DNA from: Actinomadura sp. WMMA1423
GTDB taxonomy: Bacteria; Actinomycetota; Actinomycetes; Streptosporangiales; Streptosporangiaceae
NCBI RefSeq assembly: GCF_006547145.1
Contig: NZ_CP041244.1
Span: 806,001-870,000 of the forward strand
Reading direction: 5' to 3'
Length of the DNA stretch: 64,000 bases
Shown here: positions 55,382-63,987 of the stretch, piece after piece
Numbering within the stretch: the first letter of the stretch is position 1
Layout: every line of letters starts with the position of its first letter
Position numbers and translations under genes: made by a program
The notes under the pieces: generated by a model
What the model was told of the DNA's origin: nothing
The model's database searches: none
What the model saw: the letters and a program-made list of their open reading frames with translations, nothing else

Positions 55382-56514
55382 TCATTGACGGTTTGCGTCC
55401 TGGAGCCGCCGGGCGACGGCGGGCGAAACAGGCGTCACCCGGGGCAGCGGCGGGTTGGCGTACCAGTGGACCTTGTGCCTGCGGAGCAACGCCTCGCCGT
55501 CGCGATCCCAGGAGAAACGCGGCTTCTTCAGCAGCTTCTGGAACACCCTGCTGGCGGCGTCGGGACCGGCTTCGGCCACCAGGCGCCGGATCGGGACGGG
55601 GCTGATCTCCTCCTCCCGCAGGTAAGCGGAGACGACCTCGCGGTAGATCCGCCGCCGGATGAGGTCGGGTTCGGCGAACGCCTGCTGGGCCGCGGCGTAG
55701 TCGACGTAGAAGCCGAGGCCGTCCTCGGCGTCGTAGATGAGCGCGACGTGTCCGCGTCCGTCCATTCGCCGGGCAGTTGCGGCAGGTTCGGTTCGGTCCA
55801 CGGTCCCGCCTTGCTGCCGCCCAACTCGTAGACGTGACGGTAAAAGGCCATCAGCGTCTGGTCGACCTCGTCCCCGGAGACGACAGTCAGGTCATCGCCG
55901 TACAGGTCGATGAAGGCCCGGCGCTGCTCATCCTGCAGCTCGCGTGCTCGGGCGAGTATCTCGGGGTTACGGAACGCGCGCGCCGGATACCGCATCACGA
56001 TCTCGGGGAGGCCGGCCAGGACGTCGTCGGCCTGTTCGGCGGCGAAGGCCATCGGCGTACCGCTGATCATCCACTCGGCGCCCACCGGCACGATCCCTCC
56101 GATGACGATCGTGCCGGGGGTCAGCGACTCAACACCCTTGGGTCCCATGTTGGAGCGGACGCGGTACGTGAGCTCGTCCACGTGGTTGTAGGCGATGATG
56201 CCGTCGTCGCCGTACGGCTCCATGATCTCGAACATGCCCTGCACGTTGTCGAGCCAGCCCAGGACCAGGGCCTTGTCCTGCTCTTCCAGGTCACGGTGCT
56301 CGGCGACGAACCGTTCCACCACCCGGGAACCGTTCGGGAGCCGGTGAGTGAACAGGAAGTCCTCGATAGCGGCCGCGAAGACGCCTTCGTCGTGGACGAA
56401 ACCGCCCGGGAACGCGTCCAGTATCAACTCCTCCAGCACGTCCGAAACACGGTCGGACATGGCGAAGCTCACCAGCTCCCCCTTGAGGTCGCCCGCCCGC
56501 GCCATCTGATCCAT
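55382..56514 (-). pseudogene. Conserved hypothetical protein with a frameshift
   Basis: ATG 56514 (MDQMARAGDLKGELVSF) with a GGAGAGG site opens a frame that runs to EPNLPQLPGEWTD. Near 55760 it must shift by one base to continue as GRGHVALIYDAEDGLGFYVD, then RRIYREVVSAYLREEEISPV. Rejoined, this is a protein of about 378 residues. Blocks EQDKALVLGWLDNVQGMFEI, MRYPARAFRNPEILARAREL and EVDQTLMAFYRHVYELGGSK look conserved, but I recognise no family. Soluble, acidic, without a signal peptide. Confidence 0.65.
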
Positions 56515-56816
56515 GCCGCCCTCTCCGTGATCCGGTTTCCCCAGGCCGCACGCTACCGGCACACCACGGCCGGACGTGATGTGGTTGAGCGGTGCCAACA
56601 CTGTCGCCGGCGTTCACGACGGAACGCGTCGCTCGATCCGGAAGCCCGTGCGCATCACCGAGAGCGATGTCTCTGACATGGCGGGGGCCGGGCCGCGTAG
56701 GCGGTGACGCGGCCGGGCAACACCCAGGCCAGCGACGGTTACGTCTGGGCCTCTCCCCTTCCCCACCGGCCGCAAGCCAGAACGCTGCCCCCCGACTCCC
56801 CGCTCGTCTCCCGCAG

Positions 56817-57251
56817 CTACAAATCCCATACTTGGTCGGGGTCGTCGAGGGCAGCGCGTACCTGGCTGAGGTCACCGATGTCTGCCAGCGGTGACTTCTG
56901 TGCGATGTCGACGATGCCGCGCACGACACTGTTCAGGGCTTCGCCGTTGCCTTCGTCGAAAGCCCGGTCGAGTCGGGAGAACAGTTCGTCGTACAGGCTT
57001 CGCCGCTCGGCGAAGACCTGTGAGAAGTAGTCCTTGAGCACCGCTTCGCCCGCCTTGATGCGAGCCACCTCCGTGGCCTCATAGGCGGCGATACGGCTGC
57101 GGATGGTCGCTCGCTCCTCGTGGGTCTTGATGCAGTCCCGCACCGCCTCGACGACCTGATTGAGCGCGGCAAAGGCCTCCATGGCAGGGGGTCCACCGCC
57201 CTTGGGCGGCGGGACAACCCTGCCTTCGTGGACCTTCGGCTGGTCAGGCAT
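56817..57251 (-). CDS. Conserved hypothetical coiled-coil protein
   Basis: 144 residues, mostly helical after a Pro/Gly-rich start: NQVVEAVRDCIKTHEERATI, RSRIAAYEATEVARIKAGEA, VLKDYFSQVFAERRSLYDEL. Helical periodicity suggests a coiled coil. It begins 8 bases inside the end of the preceding gene (57244), so both are made together and may form a complex. No homologue is recognised; the pair is discussed in the findings. Confidence 0.7.
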   Translation of the reverse strand: MPDQPKVHEGRVVPPPKGGGPPAMEAFAALNQVVEAVRDCIKTHEERATIRSRIAAYEATEVARIKAGEAVLKDYFSQVFAERRSLYDELFSRLDRAFDEGNGEALNSVVRGIVDIAQKSPLADIGDLSQVRAALDDPDQVWDL

Positions 57252-58230
57252 CGGCAGTCTCCTCGGCCATGGCCCGGTACTTGACAGTGAGGTTGGCGCT
57301 TCGTTCAGTCAGGGTGCCCTCAGCGTCGATGATCGGCGTGGCGGCAACGTCGCGAACGGCCATCACCAGGCTCATCGCCCGCTGGAAGCGGGGCGCGTGT
57401 ACCTGGGAGTCAAAAGGCTCGGACTCCAAGATGTCGAGCGCTGACGTCGCCTGTGCCGACAGTTTCGCGAGCAGGTCACCGAGTTCATCGGCGCGGGCGT
57501 CGACGCCTTCGAGCCGAACCTCGGTCTCGTCCAGCTCCGCGATGGCCACGGCGATCTCGGCCTCGCGCTCACGGGCCTTGGTGATCGCCTTTGCACCTTG
57601 CCCCTTGACGACGAGGCCGCCGACGAGCAATGCGGGGCCGATGGTGACGAAGTTCAGGGCGGCGGCTCCCAGCGCCATGCCGCCCCCACCGGAGGCGAGG
57701 CTCCCGCCCCCCAGGAACGCCAGGGTGGCGGACTCCGCGGCAGCGCCGCTGAGCCCCCCGATCGCGGCCCCGGTGCTGGCCACACCCAGGCTGCCGGCCG
57801 CAGCCGTGACGCCGGCTCCGGTTCCCGCTCCCGCGACCGCGGCCCCGAGAGCTCCGCCGATGAAAGCCGCAGCTTCCATCTCCAAGCCCTGCTGTTCAGG
57901 CACCTGCGTCATAGTGGCGCCTATACCTTCGACCAACAGGCGATCGCTCTCGCGGACTTGGCGCTCGTGGCGGCGCAGGAAGTCCCCCATCCGGACGACG
58001 ACATCGATGAGGGCTTGCTCCTGCTGCATCCCCAGTGCCTTGAGTTTCTGATTGCTGCTCTCGAGCTTGTTCTCGGTGACGGCACGGCGCTGCTCATACT
58101 CGCAAGCCGCCTTCTTCGCCCTTTCGTTGGCCTTCTTCAGGTCGTAGGCGCCCTTGCCGCCCAGTGCAACGCCACCGCCCCCGGTGGCGGCTCCGACAGC
58201 AACCAGTACGACAGGAATGAAGAATGGCAT
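57244..58230 (-). CDS. Glycine-zipper membrane protein flanked by coiled coils
   Basis: About 328 residues from ATG 58230 (MPFFIPVVLVAVGAATGGGG), with GGGAG 7 bases upstream; the longer open frame starting at 58287 has no ribosome site. The layout is a hydrophobic N-terminal segment; a long helical part (KKANERAKKAACEYEQRRAV); a 110-residue Gly/Ala zipper (FIGGALGAAVAGAGTGAG, FLGGGSLASGGGGMALGAAA); a hydrophobic stretch (NFVTIGPALLVGGLVVKG); and a second helical part (EVRLEGVDARADELGDLLAK). Such helix-glycine-zipper-helix layouts occur in pore-forming and membrane-remodelling proteins. The function is unknown. It overlaps the next gene by 8 bases. Confidence 0.7.
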   Translation of the reverse strand: MPFFIPVVLVAVGAATGGGGVALGGKGAYDLKKANERAKKAACEYEQRRAVTENKLESSNQKLKALGMQQEQALIDVVVRMGDFLRRHERQVRESDRLLVEGIGATMTQVPEQQGLEMEAAAFIGGALGAAVAGAGTGAGVTAAAGSLGVASTGAAIGGLSGAAAESATLAFLGGGSLASGGGGMALGAAALNFVTIGPALLVGGLVVKGQGAKAITKAREREAEIAVAIAELDETEVRLEGVDARADELGDLLAKLSAQATSALDILESEPFDSQVHAPRFQRAMSLVMAVRDVAATPIIDAEGTLTERSANLTVKYRAMAEETADA

Positions 58231-58715
58231 GGCATCTCCCTCAAGTTCCTGATCATTTTGACACCAGTCGACGACGTCCCAGGTCAAAAGCGACCAGTTG
58301 CACGGTGCCGGTTCCGGCCAGGTGTCGAATCACTTGCGGGCGAGTGCCGAAGCCAGGCGATGAGCGCACCGCCTCGTCCTTGCTCGGTTCCGGTCGGAGC
58401 GCGAACGTAGGCGACCTCGTCGTCGCCCCTCGCGCACCGCCGGAAAGCCAGGCCGACATGTACATCGACGGGCGGTGCGTCCAGATGATGCACCGCAGCC
58501 CCTACGTGGACGAGCCCGCGCTTCTGGCGCGCAGGGCCGCACTGATGAAGGTGCAAGGAGTTACGCACCACGACCTGGACCACGAGATCGACCTGTCCGA
58601 TCCTCGTGAGACCACCCCCGAGAAGCTGCGCACGACTCCTGCAGGCCGTCCGCTAGAACCGGCGGGCGGCGGACCCGGCCCCGCCGCCGGACTGCTCCAC
58701 CCCGCGGGTCCGGGT
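58231..58715. other. Intergenic region of unclear content
   Basis: About 485 bases. Reading the plus strand near 58459-58660 gives MYIDGRCVQMMHRSPYVDEP, then LLARRAALMKVQGVTHHDLD, which looks protein-like but lacks a ribosome site and family resemblance. The minus-strand frames are Arg/His-rich noise. It may be the remnant of a lost gene. Confidence 0.3.
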
Positions 58716-59297
58716 TCAGTAGCCCCCGAAGTCGGAGTACGCGCCGTACAGGCCGGACCGGTAAGGCACTTCGGGAAGCGGATCACTGACCCGCGGCTTC
58801 GGAATGCTGATCTCGATGGATACCGGCGGCTCCCACGTGTGGGTTTCGAAGATCATCCGGAGTTCGTGGTCGGCGATGCCCGCGGCGCCGGTGGCCGCGA
58901 CGCGGGACAGGGCGTCCAGCGACAGCCCCCGGTCAAGCGCACGGCGCAACCGCCGGGCCCGCCGGACCCGGCCCCACTGCCACAGCGCATGGACGCGGGA
59001 GCCCGGCAGCAGCCGCTGCACCCGAAGCCGCCGGCCGACCTCCTCGACCGCTGGGGAGTCCGCGATCATCAGCATGGTCAGGCCGAGCACCCTGCCGACC
59101 TTCGGCACGACCTCCAGTGCGGCGCTCTCGACGGGGTCGCGGGGTTCGCGCCGTTCCGCGTACACCCGGTGCCGATCCGGCGAGACCCTGATCTGACCGT
59201 CTCCGGCCAACCTGACCAGCACGGTCATCGCGACACGCTCAGGGCCACCGCACAGGTAGGCGATCTCGTAGGGGCCGACTTCGGTGTGATCGCGCAT
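58716..59297 (-). CDS. TIGR04222-like domain protein
   Basis: 193 residues from ATG 59297 (MRDHTEVGPYEIAYLCGGPE). GPYEIAYLCGGPERVAMTVL, VRLAGDGQIRVSPDRHRVYA and the PAVEEVGRRL segment match the repeated N-terminal part of TIGR04222-type actinobacterial proteins. Those usually carry membrane segments afterward; here the C-terminus is Arg-rich and ends with Gly/Tyr-rich SGLYGAYSDFGGY, and no membrane helix is visible. GTG 59306 is an alternative start. The role is unknown. Confidence 0.55.
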   Translation of the reverse strand: MRDHTEVGPYEIAYLCGGPERVAMTVLVRLAGDGQIRVSPDRHRVYAERREPRDPVESAALEVVPKVGRVLGLTMLMIADSPAVEEVGRRLRVQRLLPGSRVHALWQWGRVRRARRLRRALDRGLSLDALSRVAATGAAGIADHELRMIFETHTWEPPVSIEISIPKPRVSDPLPEVPYRSGLYGAYSDFGGY

Positions 59298-59574
59298 CAG
59301 TTCCACTTCCAACCGAGGTCGTGACAGTTCGGACACTTTCCAGTCAGACGCACTGTGCTCCGCGGACGTTCCGGCGTCAACCTGACCGCCGTACCCGGCC
59401 ACGGCCGGCGGCGCGACAAGGAGAGCGCCACCGCCACGGTCTGCGGATCCCTTCCAGAACAGCGCACCCACGCGACGAACGCAGAACTGGAGCGTCATCT
59501 CCGCCGAACCGACGGCCCCTCCCGTGCCCACGCCACCAACTCGGATATATGCGGTGTGTGCGTTCGGCGGCTGA
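59298..59574. other. Region upstream of leader repeat L2
   Basis: About 280 bases. Frames on both strands run through it, but with no ribosome site, family match or conserved residues. I see nothing else before the repeat at 59575. Confidence 0.3.
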
Positions 59575-59661
59575 ACGTGCAAATCCCGAACGTTCACGCT
59601 TACATGGTCGGTGACGCCTCCGGAGGTCGCCCCCGCACGTCCGCCGGAACTCTGTCCAACA
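59575..59661 (+). repeat. Leader repeat L2 upstream of the second toxin-like gene
   Basis: Near-identical to L1 (27439-27525). The matching blocks, in order, are GAACGTTCACGCTTACATGG, then CTCCGGAGGTCGCCCCCGCA, then TCCGCCGGAAC and TGTCCAA, ending 80 bases before the GTG start. The conservation covers non-coding DNA, so it is probably functional (promoter or leader RNA) or a very recent duplication. Confidence 0.75.
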
Positions 59662-59740
59662 TGGAACAAAAAGGGCGTTAAGTCCACTGTCAGGCGATTC
59701 CGGCAATTGGGCTCCGCTCCCCCGGGTGGAAGGACGCAGC

Positions 59741-61270
59741 GTGGGCATCGAGCAGTCCGGCGGGACCGACGCCCGCGCGGAGGACGCCGACAAGCCCCAG
59801 GCTCCCCAGCGTCCACCGGGACCGCCGCCCGACCGGCCCGGACAGCCCGGCTTCCCGTCCCGCCTCGAAAGTCTCCGCGCCGCCCGCGAAGCCCAAGAGG
59901 CCCGCGCGGCCGAGCTGGCGAGCGGGCAGGCCGCCCCACCGGAGACCGGCACCGAGCAGCCAGACGAACGGGAGGAGACGGCGGCCGAGTCCTCCCCCGC
60001 CGAACCCCCCGGCGAGCGGCAAGGGGACCAGGACGACCCGAAGGAGTCGGAGAAGGGGGCTGAGGCCGGCGAGACCGAGTCCGAAGTCGGCTCCGGGCTC
60101 GGCGAACGTGACGACTCGCCGCCAGGGCCTGAGAACGCCGAGGCGACGCGGCAGGACGAGCCGCAAGCGGAGTTCGGCACCTCGGACACCGACGAACTCG
60201 CGCCAGAGACAGAGGCGGGATGGCCCACGGAAACTCAGGACGAGGAGGTCGAGCCGTCTCCGGCCGGGGCGGCCGAGAACCCGGAAGAGACCGCCGAGCC
60301 GGGGGCCACTGAGGACCCGGCCGACCAACCCGAGACCGGACCCGAAGCCGATCAGGCGGGACGTCCGGACGGGCACGGGGAGAAGCGCCGCGCCCAGGAC
60401 GCCGATGAGGCCGCACCGCGACCGCCCGGCGAGCATGACCAGTCCGAAGCCCGCGACCGGCAGCCGCTCCCCCCGCAGGACGGTCGACCATCCGTCACCA
60501 CCGGCACCGGTCAGGAAGCCGCCACCGGGCAGATCCTTCAAGCCGATCACCCGCCCACCGGTCACCGACAGGCTTCCCAAGACGCACCCGGCCCCATCCC
60601 AGCCGAGCCACCGGAAGGCACATCAGACGCCCAGCCGCCCACCGAGGGCGACGTGCAGCGGACGGCGGACGGACAGTTCTCGGCAGCCGAAACACCTGAA
60701 CCGTCCGGCATGCCCGGAAATGCGGCGGCAACCTGGCCACTGGAGCCGGAAGAAGGGGTCACCCGCTGGACATCCCCGGTCGTCCAAGTCGGAGAGGGAA
60801 CACCCGGGATTCAGGTCGGAGCCCGTGATAGGAATGCCGAGGCACGACCGGAATCCCCTGCCACCACCGACGATGAAACAGACAAATACCGCCGGCTACC
60901 CGAACACGCTCCGTCCGGAACTGCTGATCACAGCGACCCCGTCTCCCCCGAGGACGATCCCGCGGATCGGAATCCTGACCCGGAGGACGGGCGACGGAGT
61001 CGATGGGAGAACTTCGATCGCGCCCATACCGCATTCGACGCGACGAAGAAGGTACTCAGAGGGGTGGAAGATCTCCAGGCGAAACCACCGCCGACAGGGC
61101 GCGCCGAAGTCAGAGCAGATACCACCATACATGCGCCTGATGCTCACGTAGGGAATCCTGCAGATGCCTTAGGGAACGCCGTAATAGTCACGCTCACAGT
61201 CGCGGGCTGGGCGCTACAGACTTACCGGAAGATCGGTAATCCAAGACGGAGAGATCATGCCGATAACTGA
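59741..61270 (+). CDS. Second toxin-like protein with shared N-terminus and unknown C-terminus
   Basis: 509 residues from GTG 59741 (VGIEQSGGTDARAE) with a GGAAGGA site, the same start as the papain-fold toxin. Shared features: PSRLESLRAAREAQEARAAE near residue 45 and a long acidic, Pro-rich disordered region. From about residue 415 the sequence diverges: RWENFDRAHTAFDATKKVLR, GVEDLQAKPPP, then ALGNAVIVTLTVAGWALQTY as one hydrophobic segment before a basic tail. No toxin fold is recognised. The last 14 bases overlap the next gene. It may be a different effector delivered by the same N-terminal part. Confidence 0.6.
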   Translation: MGIEQSGGTDARAEDADKPQAPQRPPGPPPDRPGQPGFPSRLESLRAAREAQEARAAELASGQAAPPETGTEQPDEREETAAESSPAEPPGERQGDQDDPKESEKGAEAGETESEVGSGLGERDDSPPGPENAEATRQDEPQAEFGTSDTDELAPETEAGWPTETQDEEVEPSPAGAAENPEETAEPGATEDPADQPETGPEADQAGRPDGHGEKRRAQDADEAAPRPPGEHDQSEARDRQPLPPQDGRPSVTTGTGQEAATGQILQADHPPTGHRQASQDAPGPIPAEPPEGTSDAQPPTEGDVQRTADGQFSAAETPEPSGMPGNAAATWPLEPEEGVTRWTSPVVQVGEGTPGIQVGARDRNAEARPESPATTDDETDKYRRLPEHAPSGTADHSDPVSPEDDPADRNPDPEDGRRSRWENFDRAHTAFDATKKVLRGVEDLQAKPPPTGRAEVRADTTIHAPDAHVGNPADALGNAVIVTLTVAGWALQTYRKIGNPRRRDHADN

Positions 61271-61706
61271 TGATCAGGTCGCCACCCTGCGCGCTCAACT
61301 CGCGGGGCGGTCGGAGGAGCACGAACGTCTGCTGGACCGACTGGACACACCAGAGGCCCAGTCCGGTTACATAGCCCTGGTAACCGGAGCGTTCTTCGAG
61401 GCCGTTGATCGTAGGTTCATCACCGACGGCAGGGTGGCCGACAGGGGCGAGGTCCTTGACTTCATCGCCTCTCAGCGCTCGGCTCACCCCGTCGCGGCCG
61501 AGCAGCTCGATCCGGACGTTGCCGAGCAGGTCGTCCTGCATGCTCTGGGCAAGGGACCGATCAGTGAGGACGTCGATGGCGAGACGCTTCTCGGCACGAA
61601 GATCCTTCTCCTCGCGGCGCTGACCGCCGACGCCGAGCTCAGCGAAGCCGAACTCGAAGCCTTCCTGGTCAAGGCGCGGGCCGAGGCAGACGCACATATC
61701 GGCTGA
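61257..61706 (+). CDS. Small helical protein, candidate immunity protein 1
   Basis: 149 residues, ATG 61257, GGAGAG 4 bases upstream. Mostly helical and acidic: VTGAFFEAVDRRFITDGRVA, DRGEVLDFIASQRSAHPVAA, DPDVAEQVVLHALGKGPISE, LLAALTADAELSEAELEAFL. Pattern and length match the next gene (61737), so they are paralogues. The overlap with the toxin-like gene (14 bases) and the position suggest an immunity function, which is inference; no known immunity family is recognised. Confidence 0.6.
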   Translation: MPITDDQVATLRAQLAGRSEEHERLLDRLDTPEAQSGYIALVTGAFFEAVDRRFITDGRVADRGEVLDFIASQRSAHPVAAEQLDPDVAEQVVLHALGKGPISEDVDGETLLGTKILLLAALTADAELSEAELEAFLVKARAEADAHIG

Positions 61707-61736
61707 ACGGCGATCAGCAGCCGGGAAGCAGGAGAG

Positions 61737-62240
61737 ATGGACAGTCGACCTATCATGTTCAGCGACATGCACGTGGCGGCGTTGCGTACCCTCCTCGTGC
61801 AGGGCCCGGCTGTCTGGGCCGAGCGGTACGAGGAGCAACTCAAGCACGAGGACGACTTCGGGTTCTCATTCCTGATGAACAGCGCACTCGCCAGGGCGGC
61901 GCACCGGAGGTTCTCGCCCACCTACTCATTGCCGCAGATCATCCGATACGTCGCCGATGTCCGACTCGGCCTTGGGGAAGGCGCGCATGAGGTGAACCCT
62001 CAGGTCGCCGAGGGACTCCTCCGCCATGCGCTCGGCGACCCAACCCTCAGCGCCCGCCCGCCGTTCGGCGCCGACCAGGCGACCATGGTGCGCGCCCAGC
62101 TCTGCCTCCTGATTGCCCTTGTCTTCGAGGAAGACCCCGATGACGCGGAGTTGGAGCAGTTTGTCGATGAATCTGCCGAGTACGCCGCTGAGTGGCTCGC
62201 GGCTTGGCGGGACACATCCCCGTTGGGGCGGATCTCGTAG
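61737..62240 (+). CDS. Small helical protein, candidate immunity protein 2
   Basis: 167 residues, ATG 61737, AGGAGAG 1-7 bases upstream. The central pattern (LMNSALARAAHRRFSPTYSL, PQIIRYVADVRLGLGEGAHE, VNPQVAEGLLRHALGDPTL, LLIALVFEEDPDDAELEQFV) aligns with the preceding protein over about 110 residues. A 40-residue N-terminal extension is added. Duplicated immunity genes are common behind polymorphic toxins. Function is inferred from context only. Confidence 0.6.
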   Translation: MDSRPIMFSDMHVAALRTLLVQGPAVWAERYEEQLKHEDDFGFSFLMNSALARAAHRRFSPTYSLPQIIRYVADVRLGLGEGAHEVNPQVAEGLLRHALGDPTLSARPPFGADQATMVRAQLCLLIALVFEEDPDDAELEQFVDESAEYAAEWLAAWRDTSPLGRIS

Positions 62241-62689
62241 GGCGACGGGCACTGGCAAAACGTGAACGGCGTCGGTCCGCTTCGTCGACGCGCCCGCAGT
62301 GGCCGCCGAACCTGCGGGCTCTGCGACCTTCCCTGATCTCCCGGACCTCGGTGGGACGGCCGGCGGGATCGCGGCGGAGCGGGATGCCCCGGCCGCGCGA
62401 GGGTCCCGCCCGTCCACCGGAGACCATCGGCGGCTCATGCCTCGTGGTCCACAAGGACACCGGGGATACGTCGATCTGGCCGCTGCCCCGACCCCGGCCT
62501 GATCACGGACCAGTTTCGGCGGGCGAAGCATGGCCAACAGGTCGACTGGGGTCCCGCCGGGGGTAGGCGAGGCTCGGCCCGGATGCCCGTCTCAGCGGTA
62601 GGCCGAGGCGCGTTGGTTGGGTTGATGCTGTCAGCGCGGTTGGGCGTCCACGACTGTCCTTGTCAGAGCAACGCCCGTTGCCGCGTGTG
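62241..62689. other. Non-coding or decayed DNA after the second toxin locus
   Basis: About 450 bases. Open frames here (for example at 62299-62502) are Ala/Pro/Arg-rich without ribosome sites or family resemblance. The exonuclease-like tail just downstream suggests the region once coded for the front of that gene. Confidence 0.35.
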
Positions 62690-62806
62690 GGCGGTGGCCC
62701 TGCTCTTGCTCATAATGTGTTCGACGACGCGATCAAGCATGCCGAACTCTACGCGGTGGCCGGCGTTGGCGGCTCACCAAGGCGCCCGTCCAGCGCCGAC
62801 GCGTGA
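62690..62806 (+). pseudogene. C-terminal scrap of a DEDD exonuclease paralogue
   Basis: One frame reads AHNVFDDAIKHAELYAVAGVGGSPRRPSSADA to the stop at 62804-62806. It aligns with the C-terminal end of the exonuclease at 29417 (HNALDDAIEQAELF, then GGPPRRPG). The upstream catalytic region is missing. Together with the shared leader and toxin N-terminus, it shows that both toxin loci once had the same exonuclease neighbour. Confidence 0.65.
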
Positions 62807-63043
62807 AGACGGCGCGGTGGAGGTGCCGGAAGCCGACTCGTGCCTGAGGATGTGAGTACGGCGCAATGGGTGACGTGCCTCCCAGGCAAGGGTCCTCACG
62901 GTTCGGGCAGCCGGACGTGCATGGGAGCGGTGGACGTCGGGCCAGCGAACGCTGTCCCGACAGCGCATAGGACCTGTTCGATACACAATTGTCCCCGCGT
63001 TCGGGCTGACCGGGCGTTCATTTCTCTGCCGAGTGATGGACGC
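62807..63043. other. Intergenic region before the XRE regulator
   Basis: About 240 bases without a convincing gene. It contains the palindrome ACAATTGT near 62986 and leads into the XRE operator. Confidence 0.3.
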
Positions 63044-63059
63044 ACCGTGTACACACGGT
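63044..63059. promoter_or_regulatory. Perfect inverted repeat upstream of the XRE regulator
   Basis: ACCGTGT-AC-ACACGGT is a perfect 7-bp inverted repeat with a 2-base centre, 37 bases before the XRE start. A natural candidate for an autoregulatory operator. Confidence 0.6.
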
Positions 63060-63096
63060 AGTGACATGGTTACGGTCCCACCTCTCGGGGGTCAGC

Positions 63097-63987
63097 ATGG
63101 CCAGCCCGTACGTACGACGCCAGCGTCTGGCGGCCTAACTCCGCAAGCTCCGCGAGGAGCGCGGCATGATGGCGGACGAGCTAGCCAAGCGCATCCACTA
63201 CTCGCGCATGAAGATCAGCCGCCTGGAGAACGCCCACGGCCGCCCCGACGTCGCCGACGTCGCCGACGTCGTCAAGATCCTTGACGCGTTGGAAGTCCCT
63301 GACGACCAATGGACGAAACTCATTCGCCTCGCAACAGTTGCCGCTGAGAGAGGCTGGTGGGATCGTTATGGCGAGGCCATGGGAGCGCGTCAGCGGCTCT
63401 ACGCGGATATCGAGTCTGGGGCAGCCACCATCCGCGGCTACAGTCCCAGTTCCATCCCCGGGGTACTGCAAACCCCAGAGATGATCGCTGCCATGATCCG
63501 GCTGGCGAAGGCCGAGGGGACGTCCGACTTCGTGCCCGCCAAGATGACCCAGGCACGCCTACGTCGCCAAGAAGAAATTCTCCGCCCTGGTGGTCCGCGG
63601 TACGACTTCATCCTGGATGAGGTTGTTCTCCGCCGCATCGTCGTCCCCCAGTCGCTCTTTGCAGCACAGGTGCGCCACATCATTAGGACAGTCACGGAGG
63701 TGCCTCACCTCAACATCCAAGTCCTGCCAGTCAACTTTTGTATACAAGGGTACCCCCTCCCCACCGTCCCGTTTTTTCTCTACACCTTCCCTGACCAGGA
63801 CGATCCGCCGATGACCGTTGTCGACACAGTCACAACGGACATCATCCACACCGCGCGGCAGGACGTTGAGCGGTACACACGGAGGTACGATCACCTCAGC
63901 CAAGCCGCACTCCCCCCAGAGGACAGCATCGCGATGCTGACCGACATAGCGGATCGACTGACCGAGCAGACAGGACCCCATTCATGA
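63097..63987 (+). pseudogene. XRE-family regulator with DUF5753-type C-terminus and an in-frame TAA
   Basis: ATG 63097 opens MASPYVRRQRLAA, then TAA at 63136-63138, then the same frame continues LRKLREERGMMADELAKRIH, YSRMKISRLENAHG. The full sequence would be a standard XRE HTH (the stop replaces the expected Glu codon). The C-terminal part is typical of Scr1/DUF5753 regulators: GARQRLYADIESGAATIRGY, PGVLQTPEMI, then PHLNIQVLPVNFCIQGYPLP. A restart at ATG 63166 would lose the first HTH helix. So either inactivated or a sequencing error. Such regulators usually stand with a DUF397 protein, which seems to start next. Confidence 0.78.
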
